Assembly (NCBI GenBank): GCA_019417865.1
Contig: DYCW01000401.1
Coordinates: forward strand, 1-10,371
Source of the DNA: Ruminococcus sp.
Lineage (GTDB): Bacteria > Bacillota > Clostridia > Oscillospirales > Ruminococcaceae
Length of the DNA: 10,371 bases
Reading direction: 5' to 3'
The notes under the pieces: model-generated
Told to the model about the DNA's origin: nothing
Databases searched by the model: none
What the model saw: only the letters and a program-made list of their open reading frames with translations
In this document: in pieces, positions 1 to 6,059 of the stretch
How the letters are laid out: the number at the start of each line of letters is the position of its first letter
Numbering within the stretch: the first letter of the stretch is position 1
Translations under genes and position numbers: made by a program

Positions 1-434
1 ATCTTACAATATGTACCAAGCAAGAAATAATTGTGGTCATTTAAATAGTGTGCCTCAGAGCAATTGAAATTGTGTAAGAGAACATCTTCGAGAGAAGTAT
101 ATTGTGTAACTCCACTAAGAGTAAACGAAATTTTACTATCTGCTGTCAAAATTTTCGCTTCTAAAGGAAGGAACCAGTACGTGGAAAAGTATTCTTTAAT
201 TTGTGGATGTATTTTAAATCCAAGTTTATTTTCAATATTATCAAAAGGCACTGGCTTATCCTGTAGTTTCGGCTTCCACTGTGCATATCCCTCGCTGTTT
301 TTTGTTTCTAATAGAAACAATCCCGTAGGACGACGCTTCTCATTGCATGGAGCCTGCGGCGGAACTCCCCATTCATTCAAATAATTCTGTGTCATCTCTT
401 CAAAAAATGTGTCAAAAGCTTCTTTCATACTCAT
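1..434 (-). CDS. Syd-like / SUKH-superfamily protein, possible immunity protein (3' end outside window)
   Basis: An open frame starts at ATG 434 and runs off the low edge, giving 144 residues without a stop. GGAGGT at 443-448, 8 bases before the ATG, supports the start. Resemblance to SecY-interacting protein Syd is judged by eye. A proline-cysteine pair (residues 29-30) is followed by a short strand (GLFLLE), then AQWKP (61-65), matching the YWQP of E. coli Syd. Next come FDNIENKLGFKIHP (64-77 region) and IKEYFSTYW (79-87), matching the E. coli stretch around VERAFDIVIQP and IHTFYTTQF. E. coli Syd has about 180 residues, so about 35-40 may be missing. No signal peptide or membrane segment is visible, so it is probably cytosolic. 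E. coli Syd acts in SecY quality control. In Gram-positives, Syd belongs to the SUKH superfamily, whose members are commonly immunity proteins against secreted nuclease toxins, but no toxin gene is visible here. Family call fairly sure; function inferred. Confidence 0.75.
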   Translation of the reverse strand, partial: MSMKEAFDTFFEEMTQNYLNEWGVPPQAPCNEKRRPTGLFLLETKNSEGYAQWKPKLQDKPVPFDNIENKLGFKIHPQIKEYFSTYWFLPLEAKILTADSKISFTLSGVTQYTSLEDVLLHNFNCSEAHYLNDHNYFLLGTYCK

Positions 435-442
435 AACAAGTT

Positions 443-448
443 ACCTCC
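443..448 (-). promoter_or_regulatory. Ribosome-binding site of the Syd-like gene
   Basis: The minus strand reads GGAGGT, a near-complete Shine-Dalgarno sequence, 8 bases before ATG 434. A second ATG lies two codons further in (428) but would be spaced 14 bases away, so 434 is preferred. Confidence 0.8.
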
Positions 449-451
449 AAA

Positions 452-468
452 GTACATTTTATATGTAC
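452..468 (-). promoter_or_regulatory. Perfect inverted repeat upstream of the Syd-like gene, candidate operator or hairpin
   Basis: The arms GTACAT and ATGTAC are perfect inverted copies separated by the five bases TTTAT. The element ends 3 bases before the GGAGGT ribosome site. It lies downstream of the likely -10 box, in the presumed 5' leader. It could be a repressor operator or a small RNA hairpin affecting ribosome access. There is no T-run, so it is not a terminator. The regulator is unknown. Confidence 0.4.
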
Positions 469-509
469 AATTTTCAATAGCACAGTAGTTCCCCTAATTG
501 AATTATCTT

Positions 510-518
510 ATTATACCA
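510..518 (-). promoter_or_regulatory. Extended -10 promoter for the Syd-like gene
   Basis: The minus strand reads TGGTATAAT: a consensus TATAAT with the TG of an extended -10 element. The hexamer 17 bases upstream (AGATCA) is a poor -35 and falls in the 3' end of the preceding sulfatase gene. A start near 503 would give a leader of about 70 bases. This suggests the gene can be expressed independently of the upstream gene. Confidence 0.5.
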
Positions 519-519
519 T

Positions 520-2838
520 TTATGATGGAAATTGATCTGGTCCGAACAGAATGCCGTAATAATCACAGTTTACTACTTGGGAGGAAAAGTTTATCTTATT
601 TTGCACAAAATTATCAATACGATCACGATAAGCTTGATCTACATTGCAACCTTCGTTTGGCGTAAATTCACCATTTCGAGCATTATATTTTCCTTTATCC
701 GTCATCCAGCTGTAATTGTTCCAGAGAATAATTGGTTCTGCATCAGAAAATACATCCCGCCCTACCAATAATCGAGAATCAAATTCTAATCCAAATAGAT
801 TCAATAAAGTAGGAACAATATCTAAACTATAAGTCGGATCAGAAATTTCACAGGAATAGGATTCATACTCATTTTCCAAACAACCAGACCAAAGAATCCA
901 AGAGTTGTGATCTTGCTCCCATGGAGCGGAATATTTATAGCCATAGAGATCTGTAACAAAATCTTCTGTATTGCCAAATGTATCACTGATTTCTAATCCA
1001 TAAGGGTAATGGTCTGCTGTCATGCAAATAACCGTATCATTTGCAATTCCTGCTTCTTCCAGTTTATCGATAATTGTTGTGAGTGCCTTTTCCAACTCTA
1101 ACTGATAACACAGATAGTAATTTGTCGTATCTTTATACTTATCTCCATATACCTCTAACACTTTGGGCAAATTATCTGTTACTTTTTGATTACCACTTGC
1201 ATAGATACAATGTCCGCTTACTGTCATGTAATACATACTAAATGGCTGCTTGTCCATATAAGTATCCATCGTTTTATCAAACATAACAGAGTCATCTGCA
1301 TAACTTCCAGCAATCTCCTCTAACCCATTTCCTGTTGCAAGATATTGATCATATCCCAAATGAGTGTGGGTCAAGTCACGGTCATAAAAATCATAAGAAC
1401 CATTATGATAGGCACAACTCGTATAACCCAATTGCTGAAGTTGGTTACCAAGTGTAAAATAATTATTGTTATTCCGAATATCTAAAATAGACTGAATGCC
1501 ATTCATAGGCACCAAACCCGTTACAAAAGAATATTCTCCTGTAGAAGTAGAACCCCCCCACGTTGGCTGATAGTAATTGGAAAAATAAATCCCATTTTGC
1601 GACATGCGATATAATGTTGGCGTTAAATCCTTGTTAATGACAACATCTGAAAATGCTTCTGCACAAATTAAAATCAAATTTTTCCCCTCAAATAAACCCG
1701 TATATTGATTCTTATTTGAAGGTGTCAGGGATTGTACATATTGATTCAATGCAGTGACCGTTTCGCTGGCATTTTCTTGAGAAATCTTGTCAAAATCAAT
1801 TTCCATTACATTGTCTCCCAGTTCCACTGGTTCTGTTGTTGTTTCCCCACTTTCCTCTTTCATCCAGTAACAGAAGGGATCCTGTACATCATTGATTGTT
1901 GTTGCAACGACTGATTCTGTTGTTGCCTCTGTGGAGGCAACAGGTGCAGCAGTTTCCAAAACAAAACCTGTTGCCTGAGGGTTTCCAAAAATAGAATATT
2001 GTGTACTCAATCGAAAGCTTGTCAGCAATCCAAATGTTTCTGTTGCGGAGTCAAAGTGAAACTGTGCTTTATATTTTCCCTGATTGCTGCCAGAAGTTGC
2101 AGCTGCAATACCAGTGATGTACAAAACAGCTGCACATGCAACGGTCGCAAAACATGGAGCAATTTTCCACTTTTTTTGCGGAACCAACAAAATCTTTCTG
2201 CCAAAAATAGTATAGCCTACAGCTGGAATAAAAAACAATAGAATTTTAGGAATTCCATTGAAAATAGAACTCATTAGGCTGTCACTGTAACCATTGACAA
2301 CACCATCTGTGCCAGCCAGAATGGACCCCAGCTCCATATAAACTTGAAAGCTGTTTTTTACCATGCATTCTACTGTAAAAAGTAGACCGCCCAGGTAAAG
2401 AATTACCATATTGCAGATTTTATTTACCTTTGGCGGAAGCATTGCCGTTATTCCAGAAAACAGTAATCCAATTGCAATACTAAATAAAAATGGATAAAGA
2501 AAATTAGAAAGCGGATTGGTTGAGCCAAAAAGACGAAGTACAAGCTCGAAATAGAGAAACACAAGCGGTAAAAATAAAACCGGCAGTATGTGACATATTT
2601 TCTTCCCAATAGAATGGGACTGTTCTTCTGGTTTTGGCATCTCTGACGCTTCGGTTTCGCAATCATTTAAATGCTGTTTTTTCATTGACTGCTGTCTTTT
2701 TGTCCGAAAATCCATTTTCTCAAAATCTGACGGTCTTTTAGGTGATTCACCAGTATGCTTTTTGTGAATGGAAAATACCATTGTTTTTGAAAAATCATCG
2801 GAAAAATTTTTCTTTTGTGTAGTATCACTACGGTTCAT
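520..2838 (-). CDS. LtaS-like membrane sulfatase (phosphoglycerol transferase / lipoteichoic acid synthase family)
   Basis: This 772-residue membrane protein probably transfers glycerol phosphate from phosphatidylglycerol to an envelope polymer outside the cell. Residues 1-80 are a charged, Lys-rich, presumably cytoplasmic extension. Five hydrophobic segments follow (about 81-104, 113-134, 140-160, 195-213, 226-247), the LtaS layout. A Thr/Ala/Glu-rich linker lies near 300-340, and the alkaline-phosphatase/sulfatase catalytic domain near 385-700. Visible active-site residues are a Glu in ILICAEAF (E394), the catalytic Thr in GGSTSTGEYSF (T431, with the LtaS-like Glu four residues on), a His in VSGH (H543), and Asp-His in TADHYP (D609, H610). 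LtaS is usually about 620-690 residues; the excess is the N-terminus and linker. ATG 2838 is chosen because AAAGGAG lies 9 bases upstream and the promoter probably starts transcription near 2885; an earlier in-frame TTG at 2883 lacks a ribosome site. The exact polymer is not certain. Confidence 0.88.
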   Translation of the reverse strand: MNRSDTTQKKNFSDDFSKTMVFSIHKKHTGESPKRPSDFEKMDFRTKRQQSMKKQHLNDCETEASEMPKPEEQSHSIGKKICHILPVLFLPLVFLYFELVLRLFGSTNPLSNFLYPFLFSIAIGLLFSGITAMLPPKVNKICNMVILYLGGLLFTVECMVKNSFQVYMELGSILAGTDGVVNGYSDSLMSSIFNGIPKILLFFIPAVGYTIFGRKILLVPQKKWKIAPCFATVACAAVLYITGIAAATSGSNQGKYKAQFHFDSATETFGLLTSFRLSTQYSIFGNPQATGFVLETAAPVASTEATTESVVATTINDVQDPFCYWMKEESGETTTEPVELGDNVMEIDFDKISQENASETVTALNQYVQSLTPSNKNQYTGLFEGKNLILICAEAFSDVVINKDLTPTLYRMSQNGIYFSNYYQPTWGGSTSTGEYSFVTGLVPMNGIQSILDIRNNNNYFTLGNQLQQLGYTSCAYHNGSYDFYDRDLTHTHLGYDQYLATGNGLEEIAGSYADDSVMFDKTMDTYMDKQPFSMYYMTVSGHCIYASGNQKVTDNLPKVLEVYGDKYKDTTNYYLCYQLELEKALTTIIDKLEEAGIANDTVICMTADHYPYGLEISDTFGNTEDFVTDLYGYKYSAPWEQDHNSWILWSGCLENEYESYSCEISDPTYSLDIVPTLLNLFGLEFDSRLLVGRDVFSDAEPIILWNNYSWMTDKGKYNARNGEFTPNEGCNVDQAYRDRIDNFVQNKINFSSQVVNCDYYGILFGPDQFPS

Positions 2839-2847
2839 AAAAAGTGA

Positions 2848-2854
2848 CTCCTTT
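2848..2854 (-). promoter_or_regulatory. Ribosome-binding site deciding the sulfatase start
   Basis: The minus strand reads AAAGGAG, 9 bases before ATG 2838. It lies inside the longer open frame that could start at TTG 2883, and is the main reason for calling the shorter protein. Confidence 0.75.
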
Positions 2855-2891
2855 CCCATTTCATTCAAAAAATCCAAACTCAAGTATAAAG

Positions 2892-2918
2892 ATTATAGCA
2901 TTTAGAAATGTGTACCAA
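2892..2918 (-). promoter_or_regulatory. Extended -10 promoter of the LtaS-like gene
   Basis: The minus strand has TGCTATAAT at 2900-2892, a consensus -10 with TGN extension. A possible -35, TTGGTA (2918-2913), sits 15 bases upstream, which is shorter than optimal, so the extended -10 probably carries most of the activity. It lies in the gap after the chelatase fusion gene and makes the sulfatase gene its own transcription unit. Confidence 0.55.
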
Positions 2919-2969
2919 TCGGTTTATTTGTAAAAAAAACGTAAACTGAAAAATAAATTCAATATGTAT

Positions 2970-4352
2970 TTATTTAGAAATGATTTGTCGAATATGCTGC
3001 ACATATAGCTGCTGGACAGATGGATACTCGCCAAGTCCATGAAAATATACAGTTACTTCATATCCTTCTTGTTCTAAAATTTGTTTCCAAGAATTTTGAT
3101 TTTCCCCAACCATATCGTTTTGCACATGATCACCTGCTACCAGCATCAAAGGCAACAGAATGATTTTCTGATAAGATGCTTTTTTCAATTGTTCCAAAAC
3201 AGTTTCTAATGTTGGATATCCTTCCAAAGTCGCTACAAATGCATTTTTATAACCACCCTGTTTTAACCAGTAATCAAATGCGAGATATGCCATATTGGCT
3301 GTATGTGAGGTTCCATGTCCCATCCAGAGGTAAGCAGTTTCTGTAGAAACTTGCATGGTATCTTCTAATGCTGATAACAAAGCGGGAAAATCAGACGTTT
3401 GATAGAGCAACGGTGTTCCAATTTTACAGATAGAAAAAACAGTTTGAAACGGTTTCACAGCAGCACAAAATTTATCATACTCTTTGACTCCGGTAATACA
3501 AGTTGGCTGACAGTATACTGTTCGATAACCATTTTTACGTAATTCATTCAACAATTCTGATACTGTATATATAGTGTATCCATTTTTTCTCATTTTTTGA
3601 ATAATAATATTGCTGGTAAAGGCTCGATAGACATCATATTCAGGAAATGCCTCTTGAATGGCATGTTCCACTGCACCAATGGTCTTTTCTCTGGTATTTT
3701 CATAACTGGTTCCAAAGCTAACAACTAAAATCGCTGCTTTTTCCTGATACAAAGAAGTACCCATCTTTTTTAAATAAGCTGTTTCTCCATATTTTTGATA
3801 ACAATCCAATGCCTCTGGGGTAGATAAACGTAACAATGCCTGTTTTCGTTTGCATTCCTCTGGAATCTCTGTTTTCCATTGCTGCCGTAGCTGTGTTTGA
3901 ACGGTACAGAGTGCTGTATAAGATTCTAAAATTGGTTTTATTTCTTGACAAATGGCAGATGCCAGAGCAGGTGTATTGCCATTGGTACTAACCGCTGCTG
4001 TAAGCATTCCAACTGAAACATGAGCGGGAACAAGAAAATCGGTTTGTGTACCTTTTGTAACAGAAGAAGCCAGCATTCCCTGTGCCTGTGCATCTGCTAC
4101 AATTCTTTTATTTAAGTTTTCATCATTGGTTGCGGCAAAAACCAAACGTCCGCCGTATAGCAATTCCGGTCGATATACAGTTTTCAGATACCGAAGAGGT
4201 TGTTCTTTCAGTGCAGACGGCATTGTTTCCGGTGCAATTACTGTGATAGTTGCTTTCTCTGATAACAAAGTAAAAATTCTTCTTTGTGCTATTTTACCCG
4301 CTCCCACTACAATACAGGGAAGATGCTGTAAATTCAGAAAAATAGGATACAT
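2970..4352 (-). CDS. Fused precorrin-2 dehydrogenase (SirC/CysG-N) and sirohydrochlorin cobaltochelatase (CbiK)
   Basis: This 460-residue protein covers the last two steps visible here: NAD-dependent oxidation of precorrin-2 to sirohydrochlorin, then insertion of Co2+ (or Fe2+). Residues 1-195 resemble SirC/Met8p/CysG-N: a Rossmann loop VVGAGKIAQRR (15-25), FAATND (72-77) and AAVSTNGNTPALA (119-131). Residues 203-460 resemble class II chelatase CbiK: ILVVSFGTSYENTRE (208-222), CQPTCITG (281-288), metal-ligand candidates H346 in WMGHGTSH, E377 in LEGYP and H409 in LMLVAGDH, spaced as in CbiK. There is no signal peptide, so it is cytosolic. AAAGGAG 7 bases before ATG 4352 supports the start. 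Oddity: the Asp thought catalytic in CysG-type dehydrogenases (D104 of CysG) aligns by eye with Thr99. The gene lies after a strong terminator that follows cobA-hemD. Iron rather than cobalt as the metal is possible; the sequence does not decide. Confidence 0.9.
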   Translation of the reverse strand: MYPIFLNLQHLPCIVVGAGKIAQRRIFTLLSEKATITVIAPETMPSALKEQPLRYLKTVYRPELLYGGRLVFAATNDENLNKRIVADAQAQGMLASSVTKGTQTDFLVPAHVSVGMLTAAVSTNGNTPALASAICQEIKPILESYTALCTVQTQLRQQWKTEIPEECKRKQALLRLSTPEALDCYQKYGETAYLKKMGTSLYQEKAAILVVSFGTSYENTREKTIGAVEHAIQEAFPEYDVYRAFTSNIIIQKMRKNGYTIYTVSELLNELRKNGYRTVYCQPTCITGVKEYDKFCAAVKPFQTVFSICKIGTPLLYQTSDFPALLSALEDTMQVSTETAYLWMGHGTSHTANMAYLAFDYWLKQGGYKNAFVATLEGYPTLETVLEQLKKASYQKIILLPLMLVAGDHVQNDMVGENQNSWKQILEQEGYEVTVYFHGLGEYPSVQQLYVQHIRQIISK

Positions 4353-4384
4353 AAAAATACTCCTTTGCTATAACGTTCATTGAC

Positions 4385-4420
4385 AAAAAATGTCGCTGGT
4401 GAAAATCTGCACCAGCGACA
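4385..4420 (-). terminator. Strong intrinsic terminator after cobA-hemD
   Basis: An 11-base-pair perfect stem (arms 4420-4410 and 4401-4391, TGTCGCTGGTG and CACCAGCGACA) encloses an 8-base loop and is followed on the minus strand by TTTTTT (4390-4385). There is no T-run on the other side, so it acts in the minus orientation only. It lies 43 bases after the cobA-hemD stop and about 30 bases before the chelatase fusion start, so it separates two genes of one pathway. I found no convincing promoter between it and the next start. Confidence 0.9.
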
Positions 4421-4462
4421 ATAAAATGCAGTTAAGGTGATCTTTCTATAAGACATTTCATC

Positions 4463-5950
4463 TTACTGCACATCTTGCAAAATACAAGCAGCGATTCCTT
4501 CCGCAGTCGCTTCCTGTGCGGTTGCAGCAATGGGAATCCCCAAATCCATTGCTGTCTTCGTGGTAACAGCACCAATCGAAACAGCTTTTGTACGGCATGG
4601 CAAATCATTCTCCCACATCTGCATGAAAGCTTGTACCGCAGAGGAACTGGAGAAGACAAGATAATCTGCATCTGGCAAATATGCTTGTAATAATTCCTTC
4701 TTTTGCAGAAGCGGTTTTGTCTCATACAACGATATGCTGTCTACGTTTTTTCCAGCTTCTTGCAGCATATCCGGTAAAACGGAAGAGCCATTTTTAGAAC
4801 GAATTAACAAAACACGGTCATGTGGCTCTAATTGCGGAATCAATGCTTCTGCCAAATAACGACTTTCAAAATGCTCGGGTACACAGTCTACAAAAATTCC
4901 TTTTGCTGCTAATTCACACGCTGTTCCATTTCCAATTGCAGCAAATCGCAAATGCATCAACATTCGCAAATCAATATCGTATTGCTGTAAGTTGTCAAAA
5001 AATATATGCACGCTATTGGCACTGGAAAATACAATCCATGTATATGTACTCCAATCCACAGACTGGAAGGCATTATCTATTGTTGGAACGGTATCGATCA
5101 AACTGATCTCCATTGTCTCTGCACCATATTGCTGAAAATGTTCTGCTAAATGACGGCTGTGCGGTGGAGTTCCAGTCAGAAGAATTTTTTTTCCAAACAA
5201 TGCCCCCTGTTCAAACCACTGTAACTTACTGCGAAGCGATACGACTTCTCCGACAACAATCGTAGCAGGAGTCTGCAATGACTGTTGTGCAACCACTTCT
5301 GCAATATTGGAAAGCGTTCCAGTTATTGTATTTTGTCGTGCGGTTGTTCCCTGCTGTATCACAGCAACTGGTGTGTCAGTTGCTTTTCCATTTTTTATTA
5401 GTGCAGCAGCAATATGCGGTAAGTTTGTCAAACCCATGAGAAAAACCAATGTTCCATCCAGTTTTGCCAATACTGCATAGTCTGGCTCATTTTTTGGATC
5501 TGACTGTGTATGTCCTGTAATAACATGAAATGAGGAGGCATAATCCCGATGCGTTACCGGAATACCAGCATATGCCGGAACACTATAACAAGCAGAAACA
5601 CCTGGAATAATTTCAAACGAAATTCCTGCTTCCGCCAACGCCTGTGCTTCTTCTCCGCCACGCCCAAATACAAATGGGTCGCCACCTTTTAGTCGCACCA
5701 CCTGTTTCCCCTGCTTTGCATAATCAATCAGCATTTGGTTAATCATTTCTTGTGGCTTGCTGTGATGACCAGCTCGTTTTCCAACAAAACAAAGCATACA
5801 GTCTGGACGAACCGTATTGAGGAGAGAGGCTGATGTCAGTGCATCATAAATAATGATATCTGCTATCTGCAAACATTGCTGTCCCCTTTTTGTCAGCAAT
5901 GCCGGATCACCAGAACCTGCACCTACTAAATATACATTTCCCTTTTTCAT
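4463..5950 (-). CDS. cobA-hemD: Fused uroporphyrinogen-III C-methyltransferase (CobA/SUMT) and uroporphyrinogen-III synthase (HemD)
   Basis: This 495-residue cytosolic protein both closes hydroxymethylbilane to uroporphyrinogen III (HemD) and methylates it at C2 and C7 with S-adenosylmethionine to precorrin-2 (SUMT). The SUMT domain covers about 4-245: VYLVGAGSGDPALLT (6-20), VRLKGGDPFVFGRGGEE (85-101), IPGVSA (115-120), AGIPVTHRDYA (128-138) and VVGEVVSLR (232-240). The HemD domain covers about 252-490: KKILLTG at its start, VFSSANSV, AIGNGTA, DYLVFSSSSAVQAF and SIGAVTTKTA. GGAGG 8 bases before ATG 5950 decides the start; a longer frame from TTG 6016 lacks a ribosome site and adds a non-homologous N-terminus. 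The fusion is common in Clostridia. The gene follows hemL with its own likely promoter in the gap and is closed by the terminator at 4385-4420. Confidence 0.95.
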   Translation of the reverse strand: MKKGNVYLVGAGSGDPALLTKRGQQCLQIADIIIYDALTSASLLNTVRPDCMLCFVGKRAGHHSKPQEMINQMLIDYAKQGKQVVRLKGGDPFVFGRGGEEAQALAEAGISFEIIPGVSACYSVPAYAGIPVTHRDYASSFHVITGHTQSDPKNEPDYAVLAKLDGTLVFLMGLTNLPHIAAALIKNGKATDTPVAVIQQGTTARQNTITGTLSNIAEVVAQQSLQTPATIVVGEVVSLRSKLQWFEQGALFGKKILLTGTPPHSRHLAEHFQQYGAETMEISLIDTVPTIDNAFQSVDWSTYTWIVFSSANSVHIFFDNLQQYDIDLRMLMHLRFAAIGNGTACELAAKGIFVDCVPEHFESRYLAEALIPQLEPHDRVLLIRSKNGSSVLPDMLQEAGKNVDSISLYETKPLLQKKELLQAYLPDADYLVFSSSSAVQAFMQMWENDLPCRTKAVSIGAVTTKTAMDLGIPIAATAQEATAEGIAACILQDVQ

Positions 5951-5958
5951 ATCCATTT

Positions 5959-5963
5959 CCTCC
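5959..5963 (-). promoter_or_regulatory. Ribosome-binding site deciding the cobA-hemD start
   Basis: The minus strand reads GGAGG, 8 bases before ATG 5950. An ATG two codons upstream (5956) would be only 2-3 bases from it, too close, and the SUMT homology begins just after 5950. Confidence 0.8.
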
Positions 5964-6010
5964 ACTTTATTGATTCTTTTGTCTACAACTTTAATGCCAC
6001 TGCTGTTGTC

Positions 6011-6024
6011 CGACAAGGCTGTCG
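6011..6024 (-). other. Small hairpin in the cobA-hemD leader
   Basis: CGACA and TGTCG form a 5-base-pair stem around a 4-base loop in the presumed 5' leader of cobA-hemD. There is no T-run after it, so it is not a terminator. I see no cobalamin-riboswitch core around it. Its role, if any, is unknown. Confidence 0.3.
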
Positions 6025-6042
6025 CAGTATCTAAGTGTATTT

Positions 6043-6051
6043 ATTATATCA
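6043..6051 (-). promoter_or_regulatory. Extended -10 promoter of cobA-hemD
   Basis: The minus strand reads TGATATAAT, a consensus TATAAT with TGN extension, starting 9 bases after the hemL stop. No good -35 is present (GTTAAA at 17 bases, overlapping the end of hemL). A start near 6036 gives a leader of about 85 bases. It would let cobA-hemD be transcribed in addition to read-through from hemA-hemC-hemB-hemL. Confidence 0.5.
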
Positions 6052-6059
6052 TTTATATA

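Noticed and set aside
64..384. A 106-codon plus-strand frame near the low edge
   Set aside because: It is antisense to the Syd-like frame, which has a better ribosome site, a promoter and a recognisable family pattern.
516..528. CCAT/ATGG inverted repeat at the sulfatase stop
   Set aside because: Only four base pairs, no T-run, and it overlaps the promoter region. It is likely chance.
2839..2883. Longer sulfatase start at TTG 2883
   Set aside because: No ribosome site precedes it, it is within a few bases of the probable transcription start, and AAAGGAG sits at the right distance from ATG 2838.
2921..2969. Possible terminator after the chelatase fusion gene
   Set aside because: There is a run of eight T on the minus strand (2940-2932 area) but only a weak GTTTA/TAAAC pairing around it, with the T-run in the loop rather than after the stem.
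5951..6016. Longer cobA-hemD start at TTG 6016
   Set aside because: No ribosome site precedes it, it sits in a hairpin of the leader, and SUMT homology begins only after ATG 5950.
5951..6059. Cobalamin riboswitch before cobA-hemD
   Set aside because: The gap is about 110 bases, shorter than a cobalamin riboswitch, and no B12-box-like sequence was seen; only a 5-base-pair hairpin.
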